47,108 nt of DNA from Candidatus Aenigmatarchaeota archaeon (GCA_016198705.1 JACQIA010000017.1:1-47108), one strand, 5' to 3'; shown: positions 36,225 to 46,409, numbered from the stretch's first letter. Program-made: numbers and translations. The notes: generated by a model not told the origin, from the sequence alone.

Positions 36225-36380
36225 ATGGAAGAAATAGCTACAGCACAATTAAGTTTGATAAATGATAGGGGTGTCAAAAAATTGAGAGTAAATCTTATTA
36301 GGAAAGGCAAAATTTCTGGGTATCTTAGACCGATTAATCCTTTTAGGGAGAGGCGCCAACCACCTGGAGGTATTCCATAA
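36225..36380 (+). CDS. 51-aa hypothetical protein
   Basis: MEEIATAQLSLINDRGVKKLRVNLIRKGKISGYLRPINPFRERRQPPGGIP*; 4 nt after preceding gene. Confidence 0.5.
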   Translation: MEEIATAQLSLINDRGVKKLRVNLIRKGKISGYLRPINPFRERRQPPGGIP

Positions 36381-36415
36381 AATTTCGAATTTTAAAAAGT
36401 CCTCTCCTTGAAAGG

Positions 36416-37087
36416 CTATTTCTTCAATTTCATTACTACAAACATATGCGCCTTTTCTAAAGGATCTAATTCAACTTTATCTAAAATTTCAAAATATTTT
36501 TCTAATTCCTGCAAACATTCTTTGTATACCTGCTTTGGCGGTTTAACTACGTCTATAGATTGTGATTTTATAGCAAGCATAACCCAACCTTTGTTCTTGA
36601 GGAATTGTTGTGCATTTCTTATAGTAATGGCTGCTTGATCTGGCGATGCCACATCTATATACAAGCAGTCAACTTTGTCTAATATACTATCTTCGTACAA
36701 TTCAGTTCTTCTCGCATCTGCAAGAATTGGAATCATATTCCCTCTGCGTTCACATACACGAACAGCTTCCCTTAAACTTCTTTCCGACAACTCAACCCCA
36801 TAAATAATCCCATTATTTCCTACAATATCGCTAAAGAACGACGCAGTCTTGGCTTCCGCCAAACCTAAATATAAAACTTTATTCCCATTTCCCAACGGAA
36901 AAATCTTCAAGCCTTTCTTAAAGGCCGCTGCAGGTTTTGATGTGAAATAATCCCAAATCCTATATTCTACACCATCTACTTTTACCAATTCTTCGTTAGA
37001 ACTTTTAAAACCTGGAACCAGATTTACTGTAGCGAATTTACCGTTTATTTCAAAAACTCCTTCGAATTTTGTTTTTTTAGCCTTCAT
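36416..37087 (-). CDS. flpA: Fibrillarin (rRNA 2'-O-methyltransferase)
   Basis: YRIWDYFTSKPAAAFKKG, KVLYLGLAEAKTASFFSDIVGNNGIIYGVELS, SQSIDVVKPPKQVYKE. Confidence 0.96.
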   Translation of the reverse strand: MKAKKTKFEGVFEINGKFATVNLVPGFKSSNEELVKVDGVEYRIWDYFTSKPAAAFKKGLKIFPLGNGNKVLYLGLAEAKTASFFSDIVGNNGIIYGVELSERSLREAVRVCERRGNMIPILADARRTELYEDSILDKVDCLYIDVASPDQAAITIRNAQQFLKNKGWVMLAIKSQSIDVVKPPKQVYKECLQELEKYFEILDKVELDPLEKAHMFVVMKLKK

Positions 37088-37091
37088 GACA

Positions 37092-38138
37092 TCATTTAGA
37101 ACTTAAAATTCCTTTAACCTTTTGTTGCAAGTCCTGCTTCAGTTTATCTGCCTTGTATTCTTTTGAGTAGTAGTCTATTTTGGCGGCGAGGGATAATTTT
37201 GCAGCTAAAACCCTTGCAATTTTACCTTTGTGGCTTTCTGGAGCATTCATAACCAATGGATGATTATATAGCAATCCAAATCGCGGTGAACTTGATTTTC
37301 CTTTTGATTGTAGAAATCTGAATAATGCCTTTTCAGCGCCAAGCAATTGAATTGTTGAAGAAGCCATTTTAGATAACCTCTCCAAACCGCCGGCTTTTGA
37401 AATCAATTTCGCAGATAGCATCGGTGTTGCCAATTCTGTAAAATTTGGCGCAATTTCTTTAAGCACTTTCTCTAAGTAGACTGCTGCATCTTGGCGCAAT
37501 TTGTATAGCCTGTTTATTTCTGCGGCAAATGTTTGTGACATTTGTATATCTTCATCTTTGAAATCTGCTCCCATGCTTTTACTAGCTAATAATTTTAATT
37601 CAACCTCATCGATATTTTCCCTTCTCCCAAATTTTTCTACAAGTTTGGCAAATTTTTCATTGCTTTCTACAGCTTTATCCATCTCTGGGAAATGCATTGA
37701 ATAGAATTCTCTCAAACGCTCAACGAAAATATTAATAGCCTTATCTAACTCTTCAACAGCTCCATTGGCGTGAATTATCAAACTGCCTCTTCCTATAGCC
37801 TTCTTTATTTGAACTTTAGCCAACTGTATGTTGACTTTTGTCAGAAGTTGATTGAATTCTGATTGGTCGCGAACGAATTTCTTTTCTAAAGCTAGCTTCC
37901 TTAGGTTTGATTTTACGAATTCGCTTATAATCGCATCGCCTTTTCTTACTTCATCATAACCACTTTTATTTAATTCGCCTCTTACGAATCTTTCTTCTTC
38001 AATAAACTCTATTTCACTTAATTTCAGTTTTTCAGCTATTTTTTCTGGATCCCTAGGAAAGGGTTTATACAAAAGTATTTTTTTATTCTCATTTAGCCCA
38101 AAAACACCAATTATAGTCGTCGCTATAAACGCTCGCAT
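37092..38138 (-). CDS. nop5: Nop5/Nop56-58 C/D RNP protein
   Basis: REFYSMHFPEMDKAVESNEKFAKLVEKFG, APNFTELATPMLSAKLISKAGGLERLSKMASSTIQLLGAEKALFRFL. Confidence 0.96.
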   Translation of the reverse strand: MRAFIATTIIGVFGLNENKKILLYKPFPRDPEKIAEKLKLSEIEFIEEERFVRGELNKSGYDEVRKGDAIISEFVKSNLRKLALEKKFVRDQSEFNQLLTKVNIQLAKVQIKKAIGRGSLIIHANGAVEELDKAINIFVERLREFYSMHFPEMDKAVESNEKFAKLVEKFGRRENIDEVELKLLASKSMGADFKDEDIQMSQTFAAEINRLYKLRQDAAVYLEKVLKEIAPNFTELATPMLSAKLISKAGGLERLSKMASSTIQLLGAEKALFRFLQSKGKSSSPRFGLLYNHPLVMNAPESHKGKIARVLAAKLSLAAKIDYYSKEYKADKLKQDLQQKVKGILSSK

Positions 38139-38176
38139 AGTCTTTAATTTATTTAAACAAACTTTATAAAGAGACC

Positions 38177-39043
38177 ATGAAATTTGTTACGAAAGCAATT
38201 TTAAAGCAGGTCTATCCTAAAAAACCCGATTGGTCGCATAAAGGGCAGTATGGGAAATTGCTAATAGTATCTGGAAGCGAAAGGATAACAGGCGCTGGAA
38301 TTTTGGTTGGCATGGCTGCCTTTAGAGCTGGTGTAGATACAGTATATCATGCTGGTCCAAGAAGAGCTATGGATGTAATTGCAAATTATTATCCGTCGTT
38401 TTTGACTCTGCCGTTGGATGGAAAACAATTGGAGAGCAAACATGTATCGGAAATTTTAGATTTCATGAAAGAAATGGGAATTACTGCAGTATCTATTGGT
38501 AATGGGTTATGGAGAACGAAGGAAACAAGGAAAGCCGCAATTGAATTAATCAAACATATTGATTTGCCTATGGTGATTGACGCAGATGCCATAAGAGCAA
38601 TGAAAGATGCCAGAGAAGTTTTGAGGGAAAAAAATGCAATAATACTGCCTCATGCAGATGAATTCAGAGAAATAACTGGTGTTCGAATAGTTGATGTAAC
38701 TTCAATAGATAAACGTGGTAAAATTGTCAAAGAGGAAGCGGCGAAACTGGGTACAATAATTTTATTAAAGGGCCATGTGGATATAATTTCCGATGGTGAA
38801 AAAATTATCCTGAATAATGTGCATTCGAATTTAATGTCTAAAGGTGGATTTGGAGATACTTTGGCTGGTATTTGTGCAGCATTAATTTCAAGGAAGATCA
38901 ATAAAATAGATTTATTTACAGCAGCTTGTGCGGCTGCATACATTAATGGCAAAGCAGGCCTTTTTGCTATCGAAAAACATGGCATAGGTGTTTTACCAAC
39001 CGACGCTATAGAAGAGATACAAAACGTGATTAAACTTGGTTGA
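38177..39043 (+). CDS. NAD(P)H-hydrate dehydratase
   Basis: KGQYGKLLIVSGSERITGAGILVGMAAFRAGVDTVYHAGP, NVHSNLMSKGGFGDTLAGICAAL. Confidence 0.9.
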   Translation: MKFVTKAILKQVYPKKPDWSHKGQYGKLLIVSGSERITGAGILVGMAAFRAGVDTVYHAGPRRAMDVIANYYPSFLTLPLDGKQLESKHVSEILDFMKEMGITAVSIGNGLWRTKETRKAAIELIKHIDLPMVIDADAIRAMKDAREVLREKNAIILPHADEFREITGVRIVDVTSIDKRGKIVKEEAAKLGTIILLKGHVDIISDGEKIILNNVHSNLMSKGGFGDTLAGICAALISRKINKIDLFTAACAAAYINGKAGLFAIEKHGIGVLPTDAIEEIQNVIKLG

Positions 39044-39275
39044 AACAGATTTAATTACATTAGGTGTATTAGTAATAATTGTTGGTTTTGTCTTAGCATT
39101 TATAGGAACTTTATCCCAAACTAAAGGTAAAGCGAAAGTTGAAGGCGGTGGGATCATTTTCATAGGGCCGTTTCCAATCATCGGCGGGGCTACAAGTGAA
39201 CGTGCATTTTATGTCCTATTAGCTGTGTCATTAGTTTTTATGATTTTATTCATTATACTAAACTATCCAAGGTGA
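39036..39275 (+). CDS. DUF131-like two-TM protein
   Basis: ILVIIVGFVLAFIGTL...KVEGGGIIFIGPFPIIGGATSERAFYVLL. Confidence 0.75.
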   Translation: MVETDLITLGVLVIIVGFVLAFIGTLSQTKGKAKVEGGGIIFIGPFPIIGGATSERAFYVLLAVSLVFMILFIILNYPR

Positions 39276-39279
39276 AGTT

Positions 39280-40026
39280 ATGTCGAGAAAAAGGGATTTT
39301 GTTTTATTATTGTCTGAAGATGAATCTTACTTAGTAGAATTGGATGGTAAAGATTCCAACACCAAAAATGGGATGATAAAGTATTCTGAACTTAGGAGGG
39401 GTATAGGAAGTAAAGTTAAGACACATCTTGGCAAAGAATTTACTGTTGTGAAGCCTACAATCATGGATATACTTAGAAAAGGAATTAAGAGAACTGCACA
39501 AATAATGTCTCCAAAGGACATTTCGTTAATTTTAGCATATACGGGTATATCCAATGATAGTTTAGTAGTCGATGCTGGAACAGGGACTGGCTATACGGCA
39601 ATTTTTCTAGCTAATTATTTGAAGGGTGGGAAGATTGTAAGTTATGAGAAGGATAGTATGTTCATTAAAAATGCAAAAAGGAACATAGAAGTTTCTGGAC
39701 TTGGAAACATACAGCTGAAGGCTGGGGATGTTACCAAAAGGATTGATGAAAAAAATGTAGATTTGGTTGTTCTTGATTTACAGGATGCTAACAAGACAGT
39801 AGAGAATGCATATGCTTCGCTCGCATTTGGTGGGTATCTGGTAGTTTATTCACCAACTGTCGACCATTTAATGAGATCTGTAAATGCAGTAAAGAAGGCT
39901 GGATTTGTCAAAATAGTAGTTGTTGAAAATATAGTAAGGGAATGGCAGTCTGAATTAACTTTAAGACCTAAAACAATAGGCTTGATGCACACTGGATTTT
40001 TGACTTTTGCGAGAAAAGTGATTTAA
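39280..40026 (+). CDS. trmI: tRNA (adenine-N1)-methyltransferase TrmI
   Basis: RTAQIMSPKDISLILAYTGISNDSLVVDAGTGTGYTAIFLAN, VVLDLQD. Confidence 0.92.
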   Translation: MSRKRDFVLLLSEDESYLVELDGKDSNTKNGMIKYSELRRGIGSKVKTHLGKEFTVVKPTIMDILRKGIKRTAQIMSPKDISLILAYTGISNDSLVVDAGTGTGYTAIFLANYLKGGKIVSYEKDSMFIKNAKRNIEVSGLGNIQLKAGDVTKRIDEKNVDLVVLDLQDANKTVENAYASLAFGGYLVVYSPTVDHLMRSVNAVKKAGFVKIVVVENIVREWQSELTLRPKTIGLMHTGFLTFARKVI

Positions 40027-40613
40027 TGAAGAAAACCTATCAGGAACCTCCACAGGAACCAACCAAACCTACGCCATCTATAACACCCGAAATGCTAGAA
40101 AGGGCTTTTGAAGCTTTGGAAAGAAAGGGTATGATATATTATTCTGAAGGTGGTGTGTACATACCAACAGCTAAAGGTTGGCAATTGCTTATGACGGCTG
40201 ATGTAATTAGTGTAGAAATTATAGCTCATGGTAATCCAAAAATTACCGCCACTAATGCATCTATGATAAAGTTGACAAGGGGGAATGATGTTGATGATGC
40301 GACGATTGGCGTCAGAGCGAACAAAGCGTGTGCTGATTTCCCAGAAGATTTCAAAAGGGCTATTAAAACCCCTGATAAAAATTTAGAGATAGTAATTGAA
40401 GCTGATGATGAGATGATTGCATTTTCTGCTTATTGTTCTCCGGCTTTGAAATTAATTGACAGTAATCATATATCCATAAACAAGACAGATCTCATCGATG
40501 ATAAGACAGTTGCTATAGTATCTGATAAGGCGGCTACTGATTTGGACAGGGATTTTGTTGAAAAACTAAAGGATCCTAATTCTAAGATTAAAGTTGTACT
40601 GGGAGTTAAGTAG
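40026..40613 (+). CDS. DUF371-domain protein
   Basis: ISVEIIAHGNPKITATNASMIKLTRGNDVDDATIGVRANKACADFPEDFKRAI. Confidence 0.8.
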   Translation: MKKTYQEPPQEPTKPTPSITPEMLERAFEALERKGMIYYSEGGVYIPTAKGWQLLMTADVISVEIIAHGNPKITATNASMIKLTRGNDVDDATIGVRANKACADFPEDFKRAIKTPDKNLEIVIEADDEMIAFSAYCSPALKLIDSNHISINKTDLIDDKTVAIVSDKAATDLDRDFVEKLKDPNSKIKVVLGVK

Positions 40614-40703
40614 GGGTTGTCATCTAGCTTGGTCTAGGATTCAGCCTTCGGGAGGCTGCAAGCTTAATGCCAGCAAACTTGGGTTCAAATCCCAACAACC
40701 CCA
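40613..40703 (+). tRNA. tRNA-Pro(CGG) with probable 16-nt intron in the variable region (40661-40676)
   Basis: Acceptor GGGGTTG/CAACCCC, anticodon arm CAGCC-TTCGGGA-GGCTG, T arm TTGGG/CCCAA; 20-nt spacer in place of the variable loop folds as BHB: GCTG/CAGC helix, CAA and AAA bulges, GC/GC inner helix. Confidence 0.88.
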
Positions 40704-42902
40704 CTAGAATTTACTTAATGTGGCTTGATACTCTGGTTCTTTTTTAGTATCTGTTTTACCTTCCAATTGGTCTTTTATTGATTTAGCTACCTTAGCTCCA
40801 ATAACTAAACTCAAACTGTCATGTGATATTTCTCTTAACTTAGACAACGATGTTAGATTATTTTTGTACAAAATACGCGACCTAACTCTTCCCACATCTC
40901 TCAGCTTAACTAAAGGAATTAGTTCTTCTTTAATTCCATACTGCAGCCTTAGTCTAAATTTTCTGATTTCTTTGATAATGTCCTTATACCCTAACAGCAC
41001 AGTTAATTCGTGCAATGCGTAAGTTAACCAGTCCGCAATTTCCAATCTGTTCCTTAATTCTCCTGGTGCAACTCTGAATTTTGTCAGAATCTGGTCTTCG
41101 GTTAATTCGTCAATCCAACTTTCAAATAAAAAAGCTGTCTTTACTGAGTTGAAAAATCCTTCGAATTCTAGCTCATACTGTTCTGGTATATCGCGCAGAA
41201 TAAATTGTTCGTTTCCTATCAGAAACTTCTCAAGCTCTGAAAATTCATTTGCCCTCACAGAAAGCAGCGGTTGCATCTCACGCGTGTTTGAAATTAATTG
41301 TGAAAAACTTATTGTCTTTGTTGATTTCTGCTTGTTTGCATTTTCCAAAGCCTCTACAAAGTTGTAGGCAGTCAACGGGTCTAAATACAATTCCGATACT
41401 CTTTTCCCTATTATTGTTGCAATTAACCGATCTCCCTTTTTAATTATGAATTTCCACGTAACCAGCAAATCAAGTATATCCTGCAACTTTTCTTCAACTA
41501 AATGTATGTTGCCGTAGTGGTGGGCATAAAATGTTTTGGAGAAAAATTCCATCAAAGAATCTTCCGATTTACAAAATTCGCTTGCGATCAATGCCAATGT
41601 GTGCATTCTCAGTATTGGTTCTATAGCAAGTTTTGATGTAATCTGCTCTGGTTCACCATAAATAAATCTTTCAGTTAAATCGTGTGCATCATCTTCATTT
41701 TTGGCAATTAAAATAGATTCACCGTACTCGTCGTATTGTGGCCTCCCGCATCTACCTATCATCTGGTAATAATCAAGAACTGGAATGTAAGCTGCGCCTA
41801 AATTTGGATAATATCGCTTGGCGTCCCTTATTATAGCTCGAAACGCTGGAATATTCACCCCCATAGCAAGTGTTGGAGTAGCACAGATGACTTTTATCAG
41901 GCCCCTTTTGAAATTCTCCTCTATCAATCTCCTCTGCTTTCTCAATAAGCCCGCATGATGAAAGGCTATTCCATTACTTATACATTTCGCTAATTTTTTG
42001 CATTGCTTGGTTGGGTTTTCTAAAATACTTTCTACATCATTGGAAAGAGTTTCCAACTGGAAGTGCTCTCCGTGTTTCAGTTTAAGCTTAACTGTACTGC
42101 ACATTTTTTCTGCCACGCTCTCGGCAGAGCGCCTTGTAGAAACGAAGAATAGACATTGTTTCTGCATATCCAAAGTGTTTTCTACTATACTATTTTCCGC
42201 TTCTTCTCCAGTCAATTGGTAGTTTCGGTTTGTTCCGGGAAAGGCAATCTTTGAATTGTAAGAAATTCCCTGATATAATTTAACAGGCCTAAAATCACTG
42301 AGCACTAAAGTTGCATTCAACCATTCGGCCAGTTCTTTTGCGTTCTTTATAGTTGCAGATAAGGCTAAGATGTTTGCCCTAGGACATAATTCTCGCAATT
42401 TTGTAATGAGAATTTCTAAAGTCGGCCCTCTCGAGGAATCGTTGAGCAGATGAATCTCATCAGCAATGATTAGACTTATGTCTTTAGTCCACTGAACATT
42501 GTGCCTTAATAAACTATCCATCTTTTCGCTTGTAACAACAATTATATCGTAGTTCATTAGAAACGAGTCGGATGAATCGTAATCTCCAACGGAAAGTGTC
42601 ACTTTATATTTGCTTCCAAATAATGACTTGAAATAATTAAATTTCTCATCGGCTAAGGCAACTAAAGGAACTAAGTATACAGCTTTTTTCTTGTGACTTG
42701 CTAGTTTTTCTAAAATAGCTAGAGTTGCTATTAGAGTTTTACCACCGGCTGTAGGCATTGAAACTACTAAATTTCTTTCTTTAAACAGACCCTTCTTTAC
42801 AATCTCAGCCTGCGGTGGGTATAGCTCGGATATGCCTTCTCCCTTTAATCTATGGATATACTCCTCGGATATACCATATTTCACTAATTCTTCAACTTTC
42901 AT
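40704..42902 (-). CDS. Hel308/Ski2-like DNA helicase
   Basis: YPPQAEIVKKGLFKERNLVVSMPTAGGKTLIA, ADEIHLL, LSATIKNAKELAEWL, YYQMIGRCGRPQYDEYG. Confidence 0.93.
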   Translation of the reverse strand: MKVEELVKYGISEEYIHRLKGEGISELYPPQAEIVKKGLFKERNLVVSMPTAGGKTLIATLAILEKLASHKKKAVYLVPLVALADEKFNYFKSLFGSKYKVTLSVGDYDSSDSFLMNYDIIVVTSEKMDSLLRHNVQWTKDISLIIADEIHLLNDSSRGPTLEILITKLRELCPRANILALSATIKNAKELAEWLNATLVLSDFRPVKLYQGISYNSKIAFPGTNRNYQLTGEEAENSIVENTLDMQKQCLFFVSTRRSAESVAEKMCSTVKLKLKHGEHFQLETLSNDVESILENPTKQCKKLAKCISNGIAFHHAGLLRKQRRLIEENFKRGLIKVICATPTLAMGVNIPAFRAIIRDAKRYYPNLGAAYIPVLDYYQMIGRCGRPQYDEYGESILIAKNEDDAHDLTERFIYGEPEQITSKLAIEPILRMHTLALIASEFCKSEDSLMEFFSKTFYAHHYGNIHLVEEKLQDILDLLVTWKFIIKKGDRLIATIIGKRVSELYLDPLTAYNFVEALENANKQKSTKTISFSQLISNTREMQPLLSVRANEFSELEKFLIGNEQFILRDIPEQYELEFEGFFNSVKTAFLFESWIDELTEDQILTKFRVAPGELRNRLEIADWLTYALHELTVLLGYKDIIKEIRKFRLRLQYGIKEELIPLVKLRDVGRVRSRILYKNNLTSLSKLREISHDSLSLVIGAKVAKSIKDQLEGKTDTKKEPEYQATLSKF

Positions 42903-42943
42903 GATTAGAATATTTGTTTATAGTATTTAGGTATAGTGATATT

Positions 42944-43924
42944 ATGCTCGTGTTGGGAATAGAATCGACAGCGCATACGTTTGGCATAGGTATTGTTACT
43001 GGTAGTGGAAAGATATTAGCAAATGAGAGAAGTGTTTACAAACCAACGTTGGGTAAAGGGATTATACCTAAAGACGCGGCGGAACATCATGAAAATGATA
43101 AAGAAATGATTTTGGATAAGGCGCTTTCCAAAGCCGACATACCATTAGAAGATATTGATATTATCGCTTACTCTTGTGGAGCTGGGTTACCACCTTGTCT
43201 TTTGGTTGGTGCCAACTTTGCTCTTGATTTATCTAAAAAATTAAATAAACCAATTATCCCAGTTTGTCATCAAATTGGGCATATAGAAATAGGAAGGCTG
43301 ACAACAAACGCTGAAGATCCAGTTATAGTATATCTGAGTGGTGGGAATTCTCAGGTAATTGCGTATGCAGAAGGCAGATACAGAATATTCGGCGAAACTG
43401 AGGATATCCCCTTGGGCAATGCATTAGATGTTTTTGCTCGTGGCATTAGCTTGCCTATGCCTGGCGGTCCTGAAATAGAAAAGTTGGCTAAAAGTGGTAA
43501 ATACATTCAGCTGCCTTATGTGGTTAAGGGTATGGACCTGAGTTTCTCTGGGATTTTAACGGCTGCACTAAATAAATTTAAAGAAAATGTTAATAAAGAA
43601 GATTTGTCGTTCAGTATGCAAGAAACTTGCTTTGCAATGCTTACAGAAGTAACTGAAAGGGCATTAGCACATACTGGCAAAAGCGAAATCCTGCTTGTCG
43701 GTGGTGTGGCTGCAAATAAAAGACTACAGGAAATGTTAGATAGAATGTGTGAGGAGAGAGGTGCAAAATTCTATGTCGTCCCGTATGAATATAGCATGGA
43801 CAATGGAGTTATGATTGCGTGGGTTGGAGCTTTGGCCCATAATTCTGGCTGGAAGCAGGATCTTGAAGATAAAATAAAACCCGCTTGGAGAACCGACCAA
43901 GTAGAAATTACTTGGTTCAAATAA
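42944..43924 (+). CDS. kae1: Kae1/TsaD, t6A biosynthesis
   Basis: MLVLGIESTAHTFGIGIVT, PCLLVGANFALDLSKKLNKPIIPVCHQIGHIEIGR, VIVYLSGGNSQVI; no Bud32 fusion. Confidence 0.95.
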   Translation: MLVLGIESTAHTFGIGIVTGSGKILANERSVYKPTLGKGIIPKDAAEHHENDKEMILDKALSKADIPLEDIDIIAYSCGAGLPPCLLVGANFALDLSKKLNKPIIPVCHQIGHIEIGRLTTNAEDPVIVYLSGGNSQVIAYAEGRYRIFGETEDIPLGNALDVFARGISLPMPGGPEIEKLAKSGKYIQLPYVVKGMDLSFSGILTAALNKFKENVNKEDLSFSMQETCFAMLTEVTERALAHTGKSEILLVGGVAANKRLQEMLDRMCEERGAKFYVVPYEYSMDNGVMIAWVGALAHNSGWKQDLEDKIKPAWRTDQVEITWFK

Positions 43925-44180
43925 GCTCGTTTTCACTAACGATTACGAAATCGCCTATACTCTTTACAGAAGAGAAAGGAATGAGCAATCTTCCGCTCTC
44001 ATCAGCTTTTAGATTAAGATCGGATAGGTGCTTTGACGGCTGTTCAACCACAATATTCAAAAGTTCCCCGCTTTCAGTCACAAAATCGACATTACTAACA
44101 ACACCAAACTTCCTGCCGGTCTCTTCGCTTATTATTGTTTTGCCGACAATTTCTCCTGCTCTTACTCTGCTATCAGCCAC
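43917..44180 (-). CDS. PRC-barrel domain protein
   Basis: VGKTIISEETGRKFGVVSNVDFVTESGELLNIVVEQP. Confidence 0.85.
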   Translation of the reverse strand: MADSRVRAGEIVGKTIISEETGRKFGVVSNVDFVTESGELLNIVVEQPSKHLSDLNLKADESGRLLIPFSSVKSIGDFVIVSENELI

Positions 44181-44239
44181 AAAATCACTATTAATAATAT
44201 CTGTATTTATATTTTAAAGCTTTTAACACATAGCTTTTT

Positions 44240-44773
44240 ATGGTTAGATGCTTTATTGGGGTGTTCTTGCCAGAAATACTAAAGCCGAAAGTATTGGAAG
44301 TGCAAAATTTTATAAAATCTCTTGATATAGACTGCAAATTCGTCGAGCCTGCCAATATTCACATCACCTTTTCGTTTCTTGGAGATGTTGCTGATGAGGA
44401 ACTACCAAGCCTAAAAGACCGCTTAGATAGTGTTTGCAATAAATTGAGAAAGACTGCTGTGACGGTTGCAGGAGTGAAATTAATCCCTAGTGAAAAATTC
44501 GTTAGGGTTATTGCATTGGATGTAAATGACGATACTGGTATGCTCTCTCAGATATCAAATGAAATTAAATCAAGTGTTGGTGGTGATACCAAACCTCCGC
44601 ATCTTACTTTGTGTAGAGTAAGGGACGCTAAAGGGAAGAACATTGCCAGCCAATTGTTGAACATTGATTCTTATTGTGGGCAATTTCAAATGTATTCAAT
44701 GCAGTTGATTCAAAGTCAATTGGGCAGAAGCGGTCCTGTTTATACTATATTGCACGAAAGCAAACTGGATTAG
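44240..44773 (+). CDS. thpR: RNA 2',3'-cyclic phosphodiesterase
   Basis: Two HxT motifs HITFSFLGDV and HLTLCRVRDAKGK. Confidence 0.92.
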   Translation: MVRCFIGVFLPEILKPKVLEVQNFIKSLDIDCKFVEPANIHITFSFLGDVADEELPSLKDRLDSVCNKLRKTAVTVAGVKLIPSEKFVRVIALDVNDDTGMLSQISNEIKSSVGGDTKPPHLTLCRVRDAKGKNIASQLLNIDSYCGQFQMYSMQLIQSQLGRSGPVYTILHESKLD

Positions 44774-45318
44774 CTTTCGCTTCCCAAATCTTCTCTACAG
44801 TCTTCACAAATCCATTTGTCATTAACAAACTTCACATCTTCAACATAATCTCCGCAATTATCGCAAATTCCAGATGTGTGCACTCCTGTTGCTTCTGGTG
44901 GTGTTTCTTTCATTTTCAATCTATATTCAAGTAAATCCAACATTTCTGGAGAAGTCCTCGCAACATCTGTTAAGGATAGCACACCAACTATTTTGCCGTT
45001 ATCGATAACTGGCAATCTATGCACGTTTCCTCGCTTCATTTTTCGAACAGCGGACAGTATGTCATCATCAGAATTTATAGAGACAAAATATTTTGTCATG
45101 ACATCTTTTACTTTAACCTTGCTTGGCTTTTTATCCCCTGCAACAATTCGACCTATGATATCACTGTCGGATAATACACCAACGGGTTTTTTCCCTTTAA
45201 CAACAACCAAAAATCCTCGACGGCTTTCCTTAATCTTCCTAGCTGCATCTTGTACAGTCTTATTATCTTCTATTTTGTAGACGGGTTTTGACATTATGTC
45301 TTTGACCAATATCGGCAA
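44770..45318 (-). CDS. CBS-pair protein with C-terminal zinc ribbon
   Basis: VKDIMSKPVYKIEDNKTVQDAARKI, VKDVMTKYFVSINSDDDILSAVRKMKRGNVHRLPVID, CDNCGDYVEDVKFVNDKWICEDC. Confidence 0.9.
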   Translation of the reverse strand: MPILVKDIMSKPVYKIEDNKTVQDAARKIKESRRGFLVVVKGKKPVGVLSDSDIIGRIVAGDKKPSKVKVKDVMTKYFVSINSDDDILSAVRKMKRGNVHRLPVIDNGKIVGVLSLTDVARTSPEMLDLLEYRLKMKETPPEATGVHTSGICDNCGDYVEDVKFVNDKWICEDCREDLGSES

Positions 45319-45360
45319 ATAAACACCTGCAATGTAATTATTGCGTTTCTTTATATTTAT

Positions 45361-45684
45361 CTATTTAATGAAATCTACTAGCATTTCCCCTTCAAAATTT
45401 TTGAGCTTTGATTTGGGTTGTACTATCCTTATATTCCCATATCCAAAATCTACCACCAAATAGAATGGCAATCCTTCAAATTTCTTATCCATATAACCAT
45501 AGTAATAAAGTGTTTCTTTTTTTGTCGATTTTATTTGCATCAAAATACATTTGCCGTTTTTAAGACACACTAAATCTGCTTCACCTAAACTCCCGCCCGC
45601 TCTAACGACTTTCCAGCCGTGGTTCTCTAAAAGAAGCCGTATGCTTCTCTCTACTCTATATCCTTTCCTTCTTTGGTTTACCAT
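45361..45684 (-). CDS. hjc: Holliday junction resolvase Hjc-like
   Basis: RKGYRVERSIRLLLENHGWKVVRAGGSLGEADLVCLKNGKCILMQIKSTKK. Confidence 0.8.
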   Translation of the reverse strand: MVNQRRKGYRVERSIRLLLENHGWKVVRAGGSLGEADLVCLKNGKCILMQIKSTKKETLYYYGYMDKKFEGLPFYLVVDFGYGNIRIVQPKSKLKNFEGEMLVDFIK

Positions 45685-45731
45685 CTAAAATAATTCTTAT
45701 TTATAAAACAATAAAGTAGTTTAGTGATTGT

Positions 45732-46409
45732 TTGAATATAGTTGCGGTTGGTTGCATACATAATGATCTTGAAACTCTGCTGGCATTTATAGACAAATTA
45801 TCCGCGTTGACATTTGATATTGTAGTTTGTCCAGGTGATTTCACAGATAATTTTTTACCTAGAGGGTTCAGCCGTGGCGATGTCGGCGCCCTTATTATAG
45901 AGGAGTTGCGTTCGTTGGGGAAGCCTGTGTTTGTTGTGCCAGGTAGTTGGGACAAGGAACTAATGTTGTTTTTTGAACAAGAGGGTATTAGCGTTCATGG
46001 TGTTGGAAAAGCTCATGGGAATTTGGGGCTTTACGGGTTTGGAGGCGCTAAAACCCCCTTTTCTCTCCCCTTCGAACCTTCTGAAGATGAGATCCATAAG
46101 GGGTTGGTGTCTGGATATAAAATGGTTGAAAGTTCTGAAACCAAAGTGCAGGTGACCCATGCGCCGCCATTCAATACAAAATTAGATTTAATTCCCAGTG
46201 GTGCGCATGTGGGCTCAGAGGCTATAAGGAAATTTATCGAGAAGAACCAGCCAGAAGTCGCCATCTGTTCCCATATACACGAAGCCAGAGGCCATGATGT
46301 GATTGGAAATACACAAATTATTAACTGCGGTAGGTTTCCAGAAGGTTATTGTGGACTCATTACGATTGACAAACACAAAGTAACGACAAAAATAGTTAAT
46401 TTAATATGA
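45732..46409 (+). CDS. Metallophosphoesterase (TTG start)
   Basis: IVAVGCIHNDLETLLAFID, VVCPGDFTDNF, VTHAPPFNTKLD, CSHIHEARG. Confidence 0.88.
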   Translation: MNIVAVGCIHNDLETLLAFIDKLSALTFDIVVCPGDFTDNFLPRGFSRGDVGALIIEELRSLGKPVFVVPGSWDKELMLFFEQEGISVHGVGKAHGNLGLYGFGGAKTPFSLPFEPSEDEIHKGLVSGYKMVESSETKVQVTHAPPFNTKLDLIPSGAHVGSEAIRKFIEKNQPEVAICSHIHEARGHDVIGNTQIINCGRFPEGYCGLITIDKHKVTTKIVNLI

